The notes below the pieces were generated by a model. It saw only the letters and a list, made by a program, of their open reading frames with translations. It searched no databases and was not told the origin of the DNA. DNA of 12,335 nt from JAWWPY01 sp964412845 (lineage in GTDB: Bacteria > Actinomycetota > Actinomycetes > Streptosporangiales > Streptosporangiaceae), in assembly GCA_964412845.1 (NCBI GenBank), contig CAYPQM010000184.1, forward strand, positions 1 to 12,335. Reading direction: 5' to 3'. Each line of letters starts with the position of its first letter. Position 1 is the stretch's first letter. Position numbers and translations under genes: made by a program. Below, one piece after another: positions 11,813 to 12,335 of this stretch.

Positions 11813-11829
11813 CACGGATTCTTCTTCTT
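11802..11829 (+). terminator. Intrinsic-type terminator overlapping the MFS stop codon
   Basis: CCGTGC (11802-11807), loop ACTA, GCACGG (11812-11817) is a perfect 6-bp GC-rich hairpin followed by ATTCTTCTTCTT. The TAG stop codon (11810-11812) lies inside it. The T-rich tail is interrupted by C, but this is the most terminator-like structure in the window. Confidence 0.65.
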
Positions 11830-12116
11830 GCGGCCGATCGCTGGGCGCGGCCAGGTCTGGGCATCGCTGGCTGAAGCCGGTAGGCACGATTCGTTAGTGG
11901 TCGTCAGCTCTCAGGGTTGCGCGTTCAAGGCTGTCTGCGACTGCGCTAAGACGTGCTCCGAGTCCGCCGTGGGACGGTTGCGGGTATGCCGGTCGCGTGG
12001 CGCAGGAGGCCGAGGAGCTTGTTGTCCAGCCGCTGGGCGACACCGATCGGCGGACGATTACAAGATCACGGTAGTCGCCGTGGCAGTCCGATTGCCGGAG
12101 GGACAGGACTGCGTTG
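11830..12116. other. Non-coding or decayed stretch; no supported gene
   Basis: Open frames exist on both strands, but none has a ribosome site, codon bias or recognisable motif over its length. One short plus-strand stretch around 12000-12075 translates to a charged helix (AQEAEELVVQPLGDTDRRT) ending in TAG. It vaguely resembles the C-terminus of a MarR-type regulator, but the evidence is too thin for a gene call. Confidence 0.5.
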
Positions 12117-12215
12117 ATGCGCACTTACACGATCGTGGTGGAACCCGAGGAGGGCGTCCACGAGGCTCATCCGGAGACCGGGACAGATCATCTCGTCCCG
12201 AGCATGGCATCTTGA
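12117..12215 (+). pseudogene. HicB-antitoxin-like N-terminal relic
   Basis: ATG at 12117 opens a 32-codon frame beginning MRTYTIVVEPEEG. This is very like the first beta-strand and turn of HicB-family (RNase-H-fold) antitoxins. Similarity ends there. The rest of the frame is unrelated and stops at 12213-12215. Neither other frame restores the expected 'VPALPGC' strand. GGAGGGA lies about 13 nt upstream, rather far. No HicA toxin is recognisable upstream. It is best read as a fragment left by deletion or recombination, or as a chance match over 13 residues. Confidence 0.35.
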
Positions 12216-12284
12216 TGGGCACCAGGAGGTCAGGTCAGCTGTTCCGGACCTGGAATCCGTTCATGGTTCGTGTGGCGATTGGTC

Positions 12285-12298
12285 TAGGATCGCCAGGA
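12285..12298 (+). promoter_or_regulatory. Possible -10 box for a leaderless SARP-type gene
   Basis: TAGGAT at 12285-12290 fits the actinobacterial -10 consensus and ends 7 nt before the ATG at 12298. There is no usable ribosome site, so the transcript may begin at or next to the start codon. No clear -35 is seen. Confidence 0.35.
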
Positions 12299-12335
12299 TG
12301 GGGCTGAGACTGCGGCTTTTAGGTCCGGTGGAGGC
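12298..12335 (+). CDS. Start of a probable SARP/AfsR-type (BTAD) transcriptional regulator, cut by window edge
   Basis: Only 12 full codons are visible: MGLRLRLLGPVE, with Ala probably next. The pattern 'RLLGPVEA' shortly after the start is the characteristic opening of the OmpR-like winged-helix domain of SARP/AfsR/BTAD regulators in actinomycetes, which activate secondary-metabolite or stress genes. The call rests on this short motif alone, so it is tentative. The ATG at 12298 has a -10-like TAGGAT just upstream rather than a Shine-Dalgarno site. Confidence 0.55.
   Translation, partial: MGLRLRLLGPVE

Noticed and set aside
11894..12124. 76-codon minus-strand frame
   Set aside because: It has no motif or convincing ribosome site. 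The region looks decayed on both strands.
11828..12307. 159-codon plus-strand frame
   Set aside because: It has no ribosome site and unordered composition, and it overlaps the terminator tail and the HicB-like frame.

Overview
The window is GC-rich DNA (high GC3 in every gene, many GTG starts, AGGAG-type ribosome sites, some probable leaderless starts) from an actinomycete of the Streptomyces/Streptosporangiales/Frankia type. The best marker is a complete four-gene conservon (nitrate-sensing-type histidine kinase, roadblock/LC7 protein, DUF742 protein, small GTPase), a unit essentially confined to filamentous Actinobacteria. I cannot name the species.

Layout. Positions 1-766 hold the N-terminal two thirds of an APC-type amino-acid permease on the minus strand. 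It is divergent from a small acidic, disordered protein (885-1409). That protein converges, with a 32-nt overlap, on a zinc-ribbon/FHA protein read on the minus strand (1378-2016). An acyl-CoA dehydrogenase follows (2112-3278). It converges, across a 25-bp-period repeat, on an orphan NMT1/SsuA-type substrate-binding lipoprotein (3347-4390, minus).

The intergenic region 4391-4735 is dense in short repeats and palindromes and carries a probable 18-codon leader ORF. It separates the lipoprotein from the conservon: kinase (about 4736-7675), roadblock (7745-8167), DUF742 (8184-8606) and GTPase (8587-9186). By analogy with described conservons, the kinase-like membrane protein scaffolds or controls the GTPase at the membrane, and the roadblock and DUF742 proteins act as adaptors or effectors.

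A CAT-anticodon tRNA gene (9254-9327) closes this conserved half. The rest looks accessory. It holds a truncated integrase/transposase relic (9335-9613, minus), a DeoR-family regulator (9782-10543) with a clear inverted-repeat operator, and an MFS transporter of the sugar-efflux (SET) type (10562-11812) ending in an intrinsic-terminator-like hairpin that overlaps its stop codon. About 480 bp of mostly non-coding, apparently decayed DNA follows, including a HicB-antitoxin-like relic. The last 38 bases are the first codons of a probable SARP/AfsR-type (BTAD) regulator.

I found no CRISPR array, riboswitch or wholly unknown multi-gene system. The parts least explained by known families are the repeat-rich control region before the conservon with its overlapping leader ORF, the conserved-looking short motifs in the kinase's disordered tail, and the 25-bp periodic repeat between convergent genes.
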